Shown here: piece by piece, positions 26,031 to 35,309 of the stretch | Numbering within the stretch: the first letter of the stretch is position 1 | Layout of the letters: every line of letters begins with the position of its first letter | Source of the DNA: Rivularia sp. PCC 7116 | GTDB taxonomy: Bacteria > Cyanobacteriota > Cyanobacteriia > Cyanobacteriales > Nostocaceae | Reading direction: 5' to 3' | Assembly (NCBI RefSeq): GCF_000316665.1 | Contig: NC_019678.1 | Coordinates: forward strand, 6,667,001 to 6,731,000 | Length of the DNA stretch: 64,000 nt | Translations under genes and position numbers: made by a program | Notes under the pieces: generated by a model | What the model was told of the DNA's origin: nothing | The model's database searches: none | Seen by the model: only the letters and a program-made list of their open reading frames with translations

Positions 26031-28703
26031 CTATCTCACACCGCTTTCAGCGCACAACTGAATCATGTAAGCCACGATTCCCGTCCAACCTGTTTGATGA
26101 GAAGCACCCAATCCCGCACCGTTATCGCCGTGAAAGTATTCGTGAAAGTAAATATAGTCACGCCAATGAGGGTCATTTTGAAACTTTTCGATACCTCCAA
26201 ATACGGGACGTTTACCGGATTCATCTTGAAGAAAGATATTAGTCATCCGCTTTGATAGTTCGATAATGATTTCTGAGAGATTTTTGTAATTACCCGAACC
26301 TGTAGGAAATTCAATTTTAAAATCATCTCCTAAATATTCATGGAAATTCTGCAAGGCTTCTAATAATAAATAGTTAATTGGAAACCAAATTGGACCTCTC
26401 CAATTTGAATTACCACCAAACATTCCTGAAGTTGATTCGGCTGGTTGATAATCTACTCGATATTCATTGCCGTTGACATGGATTACAAAGGGATTTTCTT
26501 GATGGAATTTTGAAAGCGAACGAATACCATAGGGACTTAGAAACTCGGCTTCATCAAGCATACAGGAGAGCAAACATTGTAGCTTGTTGTTACTACCGTC
26601 TTTATGGGGAGTAGCGTAACATAATGCTAAAAGTCTTTTTGCACCCACACCTTCTGTAATCATACAGGCTACATTCTTTTTTAAATCGGGACGATTTTTA
26701 ATAAACCATTCCAAGCGTTTTTTGAATCCCGGCAATTTTTCAATAGTTTCGGGTTTGATAACGTTGACTCCCAATAAAGGAATTAAACCAACTAAAGAGC
26801 GCACTTTTAATAAACACCTACCACCGTCGGGAAAATTAATTGCATCGTAATAAAAACCATCCTTTTCATCCCATAAAGAAAGTCCGTCACCGATGTTATT
26901 CATGGCATCGGCAATATAAAGGAAATGTTCAAAAAATTTACTAGCAACGTCTTCATAAGGCGGACGCTCTTGGGCTAATTCTAAGGCAATATGCAGCATT
27001 CCCAAACTGTACATTCCCATCCAGCTAGTAGCGTCTGCCTGTTCTAAGCTACCTCCCGTCGGCAATTCCGAACTGCGGTCAAAAACCCCAATATTATCTA
27101 AACCTAAAAACCCACCTTCAAAAATATTTTTACCTTGGGTATCTTCGCGGTTAACCCACCAGGTAAAATTAAGCAATAGTTTTTGAAAGATACGTTCTAA
27201 AAATTCTGTATCCTTACGTCCCCAAAACTTCTGTTCTATGGTATAAATTTGCCATGCTGCCCAAGCCTGTACGGGAGGATTGACATCGCTAAACGCCCAT
27301 TCGTAAGCGGGTATCTGTCCGTTTGGATGCATATACCATTCGCGGGTTAGTCGTGAAAGCTGTAATTTGGCATAGTCGGGGTCAAGAATGGCTAAAGGAA
27401 CTAGGTGAAAAGCTAAATCCCAAGCAGCATACCAGGGATATTCCCATTTATCGGGCATGGAAATAATATCATCGTTAAATAAATGTCTCCATTCCGCATT
27501 TCTAGCATTTTTGCGTGATTCTGGAGGAACTGGGCTATTAGGGTCGCCTTTTAACCAATCTTCAATTACATAGTAATAAAACTGCTTAGTCCAGAGCATT
27601 CCCGCAAAAGCTTGTCGCTGTACTTGGCGCTGTTCTTCTGGCATTTTATGGGGATTAATCCAATGATAAAATTCATCGGCTTCTTGTTTTCTCTGGTTAA
27701 AAATGTTTTCAAATTCGCCAAAAGGATTTTGTAAAAAATCAGAATTACACAATCTTAATTCTATGCTGCGGCTTTCTCCTGGGGGAATAGATAATTTATA
27801 GTGCGCGGCAAATTTTGTGCCAATTTTGTTGGGGTTGACTGCCTTTTTTTCACCGTTCACCAGATAATTATTAATCCCGTCCTTCACATAAGGGGAATCA
27901 TTTTCTTTTCCAAATAATAAAGCCGTATTAGTTTCATTTTCGGTAAATAATAACTCGTCGGAATTATTGCAGTACAGCCATCTTTTTCCTAAATCTGGAT
28001 GTGAAGCTTCAATAACACTGTAAGAATCGTTTTGAGAATAAATTTTTAATTGTGGCTTTTCAACATCATCGAACCAAGACCATATATTACGAAACCAAAG
28101 AGTAGGCAATATATGTAAAGGTTTCTCTTCTGAACCGCGATTGTATGCCGTTACCTTAACTAAAATATCTTCATCAGCATTTTTCGCGTATTCGATAAAA
28201 ATATCAAAATACTTATCTTCATCAAAGATTCCCGTATCTAACAACTCATATTCTGGGTCTGAAAAACCGCGATTTTGATTTTCTTCTACTAACTCAGCAT
28301 AAGGATATTCAGCTTGAGGATACTTGTATAAATACTTCATGTAAGAATGAGTCGGAGTATTATCAAGATAAAAATAATACTCTTTGACATCTTCCCCGTG
28401 ATTCCCTTGAGAACCACTTAAACCGAACATTTTTTCTTTGATAATCGGGTCTTTTTCGTTCCAAAAAGCCAAAGCAAAGCACAGACGCTGGTGATTGTCG
28501 CAGATACCCGCAATCCCGTCTTCCCCCCAACGATAAGCCCGAGATAAAGATTGCTGATGAGAAAAATAATCCCAAGCCGAACCATCTTCGCTATAGTCTT
28601 CTCTAACCGTACCCCACTGTCTTTCGCTAACATAGGGACCCCAACGAGTCCAATAAGCGGTGCGTTCTCGGTTTTGTTTGAGTCTTTTGGCTTCAGCAGT
28701 CAT
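26031..28703 (-). CDS. GH63-type glucosidase
   Basis: The 890-residue product resembles the bacterial and cyanobacterial glucosidases of the MGH1-type/GH63 group with an (alpha/alpha)6 catalytic domain. The N-terminal part (to about residue 340) is a beta-rich domain beginning [20 protein letters not shown]. The catalytic domain shows [20 protein letters not shown], with the likely acid Asp, and [20 protein letters not shown]. It lacks a signal peptide, so it acts in the cytoplasm, perhaps on glycogen-derived or compatible-solute glycosides. An 87-bp small reading frame lies just upstream. Confidence 0.9.
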   Translation of the reverse strand: MTAEAKRLKQNRERTAYWTRWGPYVSERQWGTVREDYSEDGSAWDYFSHQQSLSRAYRWGEDGIAGICDNHQRLCFALAFWNEKDPIIKEKMFGLSGSQGNHGEDVKEYYFYLDNTPTHSYMKYLYKYPQAEYPYAELVEENQNRGFSDPEYELLDTGIFDEDKYFDIFIEYAKNADEDILVKVTAYNRGSEEKPLHILPTLWFRNIWSWFDDVEKPQLKIYSQNDSYSVIEASHPDLGKRWLYCNNSDELLFTENETNTALLFGKENDSPYVKDGINNYLVNGEKKAVNPNKIGTKFAAHYKLSIPPGESRSIELRLCNSDFLQNPFGEFENIFNQRKQEADEFYHWINPHKMPEEQRQVQRQAFAGMLWTKQFYYYVIEDWLKGDPNSPVPPESRKNARNAEWRHLFNDDIISMPDKWEYPWYAAWDLAFHLVPLAILDPDYAKLQLSRLTREWYMHPNGQIPAYEWAFSDVNPPVQAWAAWQIYTIEQKFWGRKDTEFLERIFQKLLLNFTWWVNREDTQGKNIFEGGFLGLDNIGVFDRSSELPTGGSLEQADATSWMGMYSLGMLHIALELAQERPPYEDVASKFFEHFLYIADAMNNIGDGLSLWDEKDGFYYDAINFPDGGRCLLKVRSLVGLIPLLGVNVIKPETIEKLPGFKKRLEWFIKNRPDLKKNVACMITEGVGAKRLLALCYATPHKDGSNNKLQCLLSCMLDEAEFLSPYGIRSLSKFHQENPFVIHVNGNEYRVDYQPAESTSGMFGGNSNWRGPIWFPINYLLLEALQNFHEYLGDDFKIEFPTGSGNYKNLSEIIIELSKRMTNIFLQDESGKRPVFGGIEKFQNDPHWRDYIYFHEYFHGDNGAGLGASHQTGWTGIVAYMIQLCAESGVR

Positions 28704-28777
28704 TATTTTCCCTGGTAAGTTTCCCTGGTAAATTAGTTAACAAGAAAATATCTTTTATATTTTAAAAAGCAGCATTT

Positions 28778-28864
28778 CTAATAGATAAATCCGATTTCTT
28801 CGGGGAGAATCGTTCCCAGAATACTTATAAATATTGATTGTTCGGTTTGTGTAGTGGTTGCCAT
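28778..28864 (-). CDS. Possible 28-residue peptide
   Basis: The minus strand reads MATTTQTEQSIFISILGTIL and then PEEIGFIY before TAG. AAGGAA lies six bases before the ATG, a good ribosome-binding site. The peptide has a polar Thr/Gln head and a hydrophobic middle. It lies in the same direction as, and 75 bases before, the glucosidase gene. It could be a small protein or a translated leader. The family is not recognised. Confidence 0.3.
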   Translation of the reverse strand: MATTTQTEQSIFISILGTILPEEIGFIY

Positions 28865-29012
28865 TTCTGTTTCCTTAATATTTGTAATATCTAAGCGATA
28901 GTTAGGTAAAAGAAAGTACTTGTAATGTTGCGGCTTCCTGGCTAAAATTTACTGAAATTAATTTGTCCAATGCCACTATTTTCTCATGCACGCTTTTGAG
29001 TGTTTGACTTGG

Positions 29013-29597
29013 TTAATTCAAAAACTCGATACCATTTTTCTTGGCAGCCGCGACAATTTTATTAATATCTACTTTACTAGTCTTAGAAGTAATTTTTGAT
29101 TTGTCTTTTAGGAGAGTACCTACTTCTGATAGCATCTTAGGTAAAGCATCACTTTGACTTACTACTAAAACTTTTCCTTCTCCCGTGCCAATATGTTTAA
29201 AGCCAAAAGGAACACCCGAAGGAATGGAAACAATCTCACCTTCGGTCACTTTAGTAATTTGCTCTGGCTCGGAGAAAGCAAACTCAAAGTCTCCTTTAAT
29301 AATGTATATTTCTTCTGGAGCCTGAAGAACGTGTTTTATTAACAGCAACCCTTCATATCCAGATGGCTGAGTTATTTCAGTTTTAGAGATAACTTGAGAA
29401 GTATTGCTATTAAAAGGTTTATAGGTATTGAAAGTTTGATATGTAAATATTTCTCTTCCTACTGCTACAGTTTTACTATAGTTGGGATGAAAAACTAATA
29501 TATTTTGAGAGGTTAAGGCAGCGGCATCTAAAGTCGGATAAATTATGGCACTAAGAGATACGAATAAAGTTAAGAGAAGAGAAATTATTGTTTTCAT
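29013..29597 (-). CDS. Secreted cupin-domain protein
   Basis: The 194-residue product begins with a Sec signal peptide (MKTIISLLLTLFVSLSAIIY, cut probably after the AAA near residue 27). The cupin barrel follows: LLLIKHVLQAPEEIYIIKGDFEF is motif 1 and GEIVSIPSGVPFGFKHIGTG is motif 2. Metal-binding His residues are reduced compared with canonical cupins. It is the last gene of the minus-strand accessory cluster that begins at 35309. Its function is unknown. Confidence 0.8.
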   Translation of the reverse strand: MKTIISLLLTLFVSLSAIIYPTLDAAALTSQNILVFHPNYSKTVAVGREIFTYQTFNTYKPFNSNTSQVISKTEITQPSGYEGLLLIKHVLQAPEEIYIIKGDFEFAFSEPEQITKVTEGEIVSIPSGVPFGFKHIGTGEGKVLVVSQSDALPKMLSEVGTLLKDKSKITSKTSKVDINKIVAAAKKNGIEFLN

Positions 29598-29666
29598 TTT
29601 GATTTTTGGTTATGACATTGGTTAATAAGTTTGCAAAAAACTCTTTTTGTCTCTGAAAATAATTAC

Positions 29667-30407
29667 TTATGCTAAACCACCATTTGCACGAATATTTTGT
29701 CCGGTAATCCAGCGTGCATTATCACTAGCTAGAAAAGCAACAATATCGGCAATATCTTCTACTTCCGCAATTCTTCCTAAAGCTGCCATATCGCCAAATT
29801 TATTAATTTGTTCCTCGGTTTTGCCTTCCCTAAACAAAGGGGTATCTGTAGGTCCCGGAGAAACAGCATTAACAGTAATCCCGCGACTTCCTACTTCTTT
29901 GGCTAATACTCGCGTAACTTGTTCCACCGCTCCCTTAGTGGCGACATAAGCGCTGTAAGTAGGTAGCATCATGGCTGTGGTGCTACTAGAAATATTGATG
30001 ATTCGTCCCCCTTCATTCATGCATTTAACTGCTTGCTGACAGGCAAAATAAGTGCCTTTGATATTAACAGCAACTATTTCGTCAAATTCCTCTTCTGTAA
30101 ATTCGACTAAAGGTTTATAGATAACAATACCGGCACAGTTAACTAAAATATCGACTTGTCCTAATTTGCTAACTGTCTGATTAAATAAACGCTCTATTTC
30201 AGCGACTTTACCGACATCAGCCTGTAGAGAAATTGCATTTCCTCCCTGCTGTTTGATTTGTGCAACCGCTTCATCGGCTTTATCCGCACTGTGGGAATAA
30301 TTGATAACCACCGTTGCACCATCTGAAGCTAATTTTGTCGCGATCGCTTTACCGATACCGCGAGATGAGCCGGTGATAATTGCAACTTTATTGTTCAAAT
30401 TTGTCAT
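29667..30407 (-). CDS. SDR family oxidoreductase (FabG-like)
   Basis: This is a classical short-chain dehydrogenase of 246 residues. The cofactor loop GSSRGIGKAIA is near residue 13, NCAGIVIY follows the NNAG position (as NCAG), the catalytic Ser is in ISSSTT, and YSAYVATKGAVEQV carries the Tyr-x3-Lys pair. ARWITGQNIRANGGLA is the usual C-terminus. It probably uses NADPH. It is one of three SDRs in the cluster; the substrate is unknown. Confidence 0.92.
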   Translation of the reverse strand: MTNLNNKVAIITGSSRGIGKAIATKLASDGATVVINYSHSADKADEAVAQIKQQGGNAISLQADVGKVAEIERLFNQTVSKLGQVDILVNCAGIVIYKPLVEFTEEEFDEIVAVNIKGTYFACQQAVKCMNEGGRIINISSSTTAMMLPTYSAYVATKGAVEQVTRVLAKEVGSRGITVNAVSPGPTDTPLFREGKTEEQINKFGDMAALGRIAEVEDIADIVAFLASDNARWITGQNIRANGGLA

Positions 30408-30433
30408 TGTTTTTATCTGTAATTCAAAAACTA

Positions 30434-30597
30434 GGCGTTGCTGTTAGCGAAGCGTGGCGTTAGCCATATAAAAATATGAATAGCCCCCCAATCCCCAATT
30501 TTGCGGGAGAAATATATTTTAAAGTCCCTCTGTTTTGGGGATTTAGGGGGCTAGCAAATATGAGAAATATAAATTCATATTTCAATTCAGCAATACC
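30434..30597. mobile_element. MITE family 2, copy 1
   Basis: GGCGTTGCTG at the left is inverted as CAGCAATACC at the right. Inside, AGCCCCCCAATCCCC pairs with GGGGATTTAGGGGGCT and is bounded by ATATGAATAG and AAATTCATATTTCAATT. The core matches copy 2 at 32874-33019 in the same order. A GTTAGCGAAGCGTGGCGTTA repeat has been added in the left arm. Confidence 0.75.
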
Positions 30598-30623
30598 AAA
30601 AACTACAACATATATTCTTGCGG

Positions 30624-31271
30624 TTAGGAGGGATTTAAAAGACTGCAAATAGTATCAACTTCTGTCATTACAGCATCGGCAGTAAATTTAATACTTTCTA
30701 GAGAACGCTTGCCTGCTTCATCATTTCCGGCTCCACAAGCATCCGTAACGATAACAGGAATATAACCTCTATCTGCTCCATGACGAATTGTTGGCTCAAT
30801 ACCAATTTCTGTTGCTATACCCATAATTGCAAAGGAAATAATACCGCAGTCTTTTAAAGCGATATCCAAAAAAGTTCCTTCAAAAGCAGACATGGTAATT
30901 TTGTCGAAAATGACTTCTGAAGGCAGAGGTGATAATTCGGGAATCAGTTGAAAATCATCAGAATCTCTTAAAAACCAAGGGTTAAATTCATCAATTTTAT
31001 TAGTTCCCTGCCAAGTCATTGCTTGACGCAGTTGAAAAACTCCGGCAACTTCCTTTGGTAATGAAAGATGACGACAGAAAAATACTCGGAATCCTCCTTT
31101 ACGAGCCGCAGCAAGAACTTTAAGAATATTATTGGTAATTGTTTGAGTTTTTTCTTTTGGCAATTGGTTCATGATGCCAACTTGCATATCATAAATCAAA
31201 ATAGCCATACGGTTTGGATGACAAATTTCTTCTAAACTTTGAGGTATTTCTAAACCAAAAGCATTTTCCAT
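30624..31271 (-). CDS. Isochorismatase-fold hydrolase
   Basis: The 215-residue protein has the isochorismatase/cysteine-hydrolase fold. The catalytic Asp28 is in ILIYDMQVG and Lys124 in IFDKITMSAFEG. At the usual Cys nucleophile, in the motif GxATxxCVxxT, the sequence is GIATEIGIEPT with Gly157. A Gly here is what I recall for true isochorismatases (EntB/PhzD), so it may hydrolyse a vinyl ether rather than an amide. VTDACGAGNDE and the C-terminal FTADAVMTEVD are typical. The gene sits within the accessory cluster. Confidence 0.85.
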   Translation of the reverse strand: MENAFGLEIPQSLEEICHPNRMAILIYDMQVGIMNQLPKEKTQTITNNILKVLAAARKGGFRVFFCRHLSLPKEVAGVFQLRQAMTWQGTNKIDEFNPWFLRDSDDFQLIPELSPLPSEVIFDKITMSAFEGTFLDIALKDCGIISFAIMGIATEIGIEPTIRHGADRGYIPVIVTDACGAGNDEAGKRSLESIKFTADAVMTEVDTICSLLNPS

Positions 31272-31304
31272 TTTATTATCCCGAATGTTTCTAACTAAAA
31301 ACTA

Positions 31305-31862
31305 TTATGGGGTTTTTGCAACGTCTTCGCGCTTTTTACTATCTGGTAGAAAAGTGGAGTTGATTGACATTTGTTGATAAACACGGTGCTGTAAGTACCA
31401 TTGAGCATCCCTGCTAATCCAAGTATCAACCACAACACCATGACCAATAATTCTTGGCAACACTGAATCTATTTCTTCAGTGGGTGACTCGTTACGAGAA
31501 GCAGCTGGGAACAATTGAGTTACCAGCAGATAACTTACAGATTCAGCAGTATCTTCACCTATTTTGCGCGTCACTGAATTAAGGCAATGATGTCGAATAC
31601 CGTCAAAACCAGCCGGAGTATTCTTTAACCACTCAATAAAACTGCTTGCGCTTTCGTGTTTGCCAAATAAAGGATGCTCGTTGATATAGTTTTCAGTCAG
31701 TATTTTTTTCAAAGCAGCATAATCGCGGCTATCTTCACACAAGTAAACTCGATGCAATAATTCTGTAATTTGAAGGCGATCGCCAACAGATAATTCTGTG
31801 TTTAATGCTGATTGAGGATCGCATATTCCTAAAGGCAAGTTGGTAATATCGTGAAATGGCAT
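31305..31862 (-). CDS. SnoaL/NTF2-like protein
   Basis: The 185-residue product has an NTF2-like cone fold. The helix LQITELLHRVYLCEDSRDYA at residues 31-50, the strand ILTENYINEHPLFGKHES and the later GVVVDTWISRDAQWYLQHRV are diagnostic. Such domains serve as small hydrolases, isomerases or scaffolds; no catalytic residue can be named with confidence. It lies 33 bases upstream of the isochorismatase-fold gene on the same strand, so the two are probably co-transcribed. Confidence 0.8.
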   Translation of the reverse strand: MPFHDITNLPLGICDPQSALNTELSVGDRLQITELLHRVYLCEDSRDYAALKKILTENYINEHPLFGKHESASSFIEWLKNTPAGFDGIRHHCLNSVTRKIGEDTAESVSYLLVTQLFPAASRNESPTEEIDSVLPRIIGHGVVVDTWISRDAQWYLQHRVYQQMSINSTFLPDSKKREDVAKTP

Positions 31863-31963
31863 AATTTTAAGCTCTAGTTATATTTGTACTAATGACGTAC
31901 ATTACCTGCACCCAAAATTGAAATTTTCATTGCCAGCTTAACTCCTGAATAGTTGAGAATAAA

Positions 31964-32731
31964 CTACTGCTCGCTATAATTCCACAACAACCCACCATCA
32001 ACATAGAAAGTTGAACCAGTAATGTATTTAGCTTCATCGGAAGCAAGAAACGCAACTATACCCGAAACATCTTCCGGCTCTCCCAAACGTCCCAAAGGAA
32101 TATTTTGCGTAACTTTCTTTAACTGTTCGGGATTATCGAGTAAATCTTGATTAATGGGAGTCGCAATTGCTCCTGGTGCGACATTATTAATAGTAATTCC
32201 CAACGGCCCCAACTCAACTGCCAAATTCCGCATTATCATTTTTACGCCGCCTTTACTGGCGCAGTAGGAAGTAAAGTGAGGAAAAGGAAGTTCTTCATGG
32301 ACGGAACTAATATTAATTATTCTGCCTTGACGGTTAGTTTGTTTGAGATGTTTGACTACTACTTGAGTTGCAAAAAATACCGCTTTGAGATTAACATTTA
32401 GTACCAAATCATAATCATCTTCAGTGATATCCCAAAAATCGGCACGTTTTTCTAAACCTGCATTATTAACTAAAATATCAACTTTACCAAACTGATTGAT
32501 GCTTTCTTCAACTAAGTTATTAATCTCGTCAACTTTACTTAGATCGGCTTTAACAATATAACCTTCACCACCAGCTTTTTCGACTTTTTCTTTAGTTTCT
32601 TTGGCTTCATCGGGATGGGAACGGTAGTTAACAACAACTTTTGCACCTTCTTGTGCCAAACGCTCGCAAATCGCTTCCCCAATACCGCCGCTACCACCTG
32701 TGACTATTGCAACTTTTTCTTTTAATTTCAT
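31964..32731 (-). CDS. SDR family oxidoreductase (glucose 1-dehydrogenase-like)
   Basis: This classical SDR starts at the ATG at 32731 (MKLKEKVAIVTGG), giving 255 residues; an upstream in-frame ATG at 32761 adds ten residues of poor fit. Cofactor loop TGGSGGIGEAIC, NNAGLEKRADF, catalytic Ser in NISSVHEELPF and YCASKGGVKMI (Tyr-x3-Lys) are present, with GSTFYVDGGLLW at the end. The sequence resembles bacterial glucose 1-dehydrogenases and general-stress SDRs. The substrate is unknown. Confidence 0.92.
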   Translation of the reverse strand: MKLKEKVAIVTGGSGGIGEAICERLAQEGAKVVVNYRSHPDEAKETKEKVEKAGGEGYIVKADLSKVDEINNLVEESINQFGKVDILVNNAGLEKRADFWDITEDDYDLVLNVNLKAVFFATQVVVKHLKQTNRQGRIINISSVHEELPFPHFTSYCASKGGVKMIMRNLAVELGPLGITINNVAPGAIATPINQDLLDNPEQLKKVTQNIPLGRLGEPEDVSGIVAFLASDEAKYITGSTFYVDGGLLWNYSEQ

Positions 32732-32873
32732 GATTTTAAACTGACCCCAAAAACTATTCAACCGTTGTCAAGCATGTCTATTTAATAGAGATTTAAGCTA
32801 AGACAAGATATATAGCTATGTTTAAACAAAATGGTTTGCTTGTCTTTCACATTCTTGCTCTAATTTTCTATCT

Positions 32874-33019
32874 GGCGTTGCTGATTAAAAGAAAGTATGA
32901 ATAGCCCCCCAACCCCCAATTCTGGGGGAGAAATATAATTTAAAGTCCCCCAAATTTGGGATATTTAGGGGCTACCGTTAGACAGTAATAATAAATTCAT
33001 ATTTCAATTGTGCAACGCC
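32874..33019. mobile_element. MITE family 2, copy 2
   Basis: GGCGTTGCTGATTAAAAG at the left is inverted at the right as GTGCAACGCC. The core AGCCCCCCAACCCCCAATT, GGGGGAGAAATATAATTTAA and ATATTTAGGGGCT matches copy 1. It is shorter (146 bp) because it lacks the added repeat. It separates two SDR genes. Confidence 0.78.
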
Positions 33020-33062
33020 TTCTGTCTTCCTTTCTTCCCCAACCACCATAAATACACGAAAC

Positions 33063-33722
33063 CTACCAAGGCAATACTTCACCGTTTGAATGCCAGAAGG
33101 TGCCGGTATTTTCCATATTTAGCTCATCAATACGAGCTAACAATCCCGCCACTGACTCTTCCGTGGTTATTCCAGAAAAGCCAGTCATCCGCGTTTGTAC
33201 CAGCCCAGGATGTAAAATTGCAACGGGAATATTTTTTGATTTCAAATCTTCAGATAAGGATTTACCAGCCATTGATAAAGCAACTTTCGACATCCGATAA
33301 CCATAGGAACCGCCGGAAGTATTGTCATCTATCGAACCCATACGGCTGGTCATCATAATAACTTTAGAACCTGATTTTAAGTTATTCAATAGAGCATGAG
33401 TTAATCTTAATGGCCCTACAGCATTAACTTCAAATTGTCTGCGAATACTGTCAAAATCTAAATTATCAAGGCTGACTCGCTCTATAATACCGGCATTATT
33501 AATTAAAACATCAAGAGTTTTACCGTCAAGTTTTTTAACTAATTGAGCAACAGAAGAATCACTTGTAATGTCAACATCTGTTTCAACTTGTACGTCTAAA
33601 TCTTTTAATTCATCCGACATCGAACGACATACAGCAATAACATTATCGCCTCGCTTTTTTACTTGACGACAATATTCTAAACCTATACCTCGATTTGCAC
33701 CCGTTACTAAATAAGTTGCCAT
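33063..33722 (-). CDS. SDR family oxidoreductase
   Basis: The 219-residue product is a short SDR close to the csgA/sniffer-like group. TGANRGIGLEYCRQ is the cofactor loop, NNAGIIERV follows, the catalytic Ser is in MMTSRMGS and YRMSKVALSMAGKSL carries the Tyr-x3-Lys. The C-terminus is short, ending VLPW, as in this group (about 220-230 residues). The start ATG at 33722 gives the expected MATYLVTGANRG. It is the third SDR of the cluster. Confidence 0.9.
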   Translation of the reverse strand: MATYLVTGANRGIGLEYCRQVKKRGDNVIAVCRSMSDELKDLDVQVETDVDITSDSSVAQLVKKLDGKTLDVLINNAGIIERVSLDNLDFDSIRRQFEVNAVGPLRLTHALLNNLKSGSKVIMMTSRMGSIDDNTSGGSYGYRMSKVALSMAGKSLSEDLKSKNIPVAILHPGLVQTRMTGFSGITTEESVAGLLARIDELNMENTGTFWHSNGEVLPW

Positions 33723-33796
33723 ATAGTTTGAAGATTTACTTACAAATTTAGACTATCAATGTATTTCTCTTTTTGTATTTTACCTTGAAATAAATT

Positions 33797-33840
33797 TGAT
33801 TTTAGTTTGAATTGAATTTGATTTTGATTTTGATTTTTAA
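33797..33840. repeat. TTTGATT/GAATTTGATTTT short repeats
   Basis: Tandem units TTTGATT, TTTGAATTG and TTTTGATTTTGATTTTTAA fill the gap upstream of the third SDR. They resemble the heptamer repeats elsewhere but are less regular. Confidence 0.5.
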
Positions 33841-33946
33841 TTGTATTAACCTAGAACTTCTCCTTAAACAACTAAAACTCAAAGAAGATAAGCTTTGAAT
33901 TTTGCCTATTATATGTATAAAAGCAATTGAGAGTTAATAACAATTG

Positions 33947-34345
33947 TTAATTAGATTCTTCAATCATTTCATCAGGACTCCAATAGCCTTTCAAATTAAC
34001 AATTTTCCCGTCGCTATTAAAGTTGAAAATATTAATACCTTCAAAGCGGACTTGTTTACCTTCTTTAGTTAATCCTCTTCCAGTCCAGCGAGCCGCAGCA
34101 TCATTACCAATTACATGGACAAATTCCTCATGCAATCCAACATTTTCAAATCCTGACATGAATGCTTTTCCTAGTTCTAATATTTGCTTGGAATTGTTAA
34201 TTGGTGTTGTTCCAACTGGATCTTCAACAATAGCATTATTAGCAAAACGAGATGCCCATTCTTGAGCGTTGTTACTGCGTGTTGCTTCAAAATATTGAGC
34301 TACAAATTTACGAACTAATTTTGGAGCAAGAGTTTGAGTTGTCAT
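33947..34345 (-). CDS. SnoaL-like (NTF2 fold) protein
   Basis: A 132-residue protein starts at the ATG at 34345 (MTTQTLAPKLVRKFVAQYFE). ARFANNAIVEDPVGTTPINN is typical of SnoaL-like/ketosteroid-isomerase-like proteins, with an Asp after VED in the pocket. GKQVRFEGINIFNFNSDGKI and LKGYWSPDEMIEE complete the cone fold. A TTG six bases upstream is an alternative start. It probably belongs to the same transcription unit as the flanking genes; the substrate is unknown. Confidence 0.85.
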   Translation of the reverse strand: MTTQTLAPKLVRKFVAQYFEATRSNNAQEWASRFANNAIVEDPVGTTPINNSKQILELGKAFMSGFENVGLHEEFVHVIGNDAAARWTGRGLTKEGKQVRFEGINIFNFNSDGKIVNLKGYWSPDEMIEESN

Positions 34346-34418
34346 AACCAAATCTGTTGAAATAATATTCGGAATTAATTTATCACTAAAGCTAATGAAT
34401 GATTAAATATATTTTTTG

Positions 34419-34541
34419 TCAATCCTTCAATACTGTATATACAAACTTAACCGCCATCGAACCTTCACCGACAGTCGCAGTAACTCGTTTAATCGATTCG
34501 CAACGAATTTTGCCACCGGCGAATATTCCCTCATGACTGAT
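34419..34541 (-). pseudogene. C-terminal remnant of a thioredoxin-reductase-like gene
   Basis: The minus strand from about 34541 to the TGA at 34421-34419 reads ISHEGIFAGGKIRCESIKRV, then TATVGEGSMAVKFVYTVLKD. This matches the end of thioredoxin-reductase-like flavoproteins (EGIFAGGDxRxGSIKRV...GEGS). The FAD-binding Asp after FAGG is Lys here. A stop codon precedes the fragment and nothing upstream continues it. It is a degraded remnant of about 40 codons. A GGGAGCATCC repeat lies directly beside it at 34555. Confidence 0.7.
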
Positions 34542-34676
34542 TTATAAGAAAAACGGGAGCATCCCAATTTTGTAAATTTACTAAAATATTAATTGTCATT
34601 TCCCTCGCAATGACAAAATATGTTTTTAAATATTTGCGATGCTTCCAGAAAAACTGATAATTTCAAACAAATAGTA

Positions 34677-35309
34677 TTATTTACCTGTTGCAGAGAGAAC
34701 AAGCTCGTAAAGATGATGTTCGTTTTCAGCAATTCCTTCCCAATAAGGAGATTCGCTACCGAATCCTGGTTGTTTTTTCAAATTTTCAATAGCTTCTTTA
34801 TTGCTCCATTGCCCGTAATTGATGACGCGGGTTCCGTCAAGGCTGCGATGAAAATTAGCGGAAACTAATCCTGGTAAATTCATTGCTTTGACTACATTTT
34901 CTTTTGCTAATTCAATCATCCTGGGTTGATTTTCGGGCTGCATCCGGAATTCAGCAAAATGATAAATATATTTTTGATTTATTTCTGGTATTCCTTCTTT
35001 CGATTCGGAAATAACCACTTCATAAACATGGCTATCTGGATTATGCTCTCTAATTTTGGCTGCTTGCTGTTGTACTTGGGGATTGTTAAGAAAATTTTCA
35101 AAATCTTGCTTTGTTTTCCATTGGGCATAATTTGCAACTTTTACCCCATCTAAACTTTTATGTATATTCGCAGAAACAAAACCGGGCTGCTGCTTTACCG
35201 TATCAAGAAATTTTGTAATGGTATCTATTAATTCTTGCTGCTTTTCTGATTCAACCTTGAAAATAACAATAACAGTAACGACTTCATTCTTGGTGGCAAT
35301 AGTAGGCAT
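34677..35309 (-). CDS. Tandem ABM-domain monooxygenase-like protein
   Basis: The 210-residue product contains two antibiotic biosynthesis monooxygenase (ABM) domains, at about residues 10-95 and 112-205. Both carry the same layout: PGFVSANIHKSLDGVKVANY-AQWKTKQDFE in the first and PGLVSANFHRSLDGTRVINY-GQWSNKEAIE in the second. ABM domains act as cofactor-free oxygenases of small aromatics or as stress-related heme/quinone proteins. The gene is the first of a minus-strand cluster running to 29013, so its promoter lies in 35310-35400. Confidence 0.88.
   Translation of the reverse strand: MPTIATKNEVVTVIVIFKVESEKQQELIDTITKFLDTVKQQPGFVSANIHKSLDGVKVANYAQWKTKQDFENFLNNPQVQQQAAKIREHNPDSHVYEVVISESKEGIPEINQKYIYHFAEFRMQPENQPRMIELAKENVVKAMNLPGLVSANFHRSLDGTRVINYGQWSNKEAIENLKKQPGFGSESPYWEGIAENEHHLYELVLSATGK

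Noticed and set aside
32147-32401. An 84-codon plus-strand frame opposite the second SDR gene.
   Set aside because: It is antisense to a clear SDR gene and its sequence is explained by that gene's codons.
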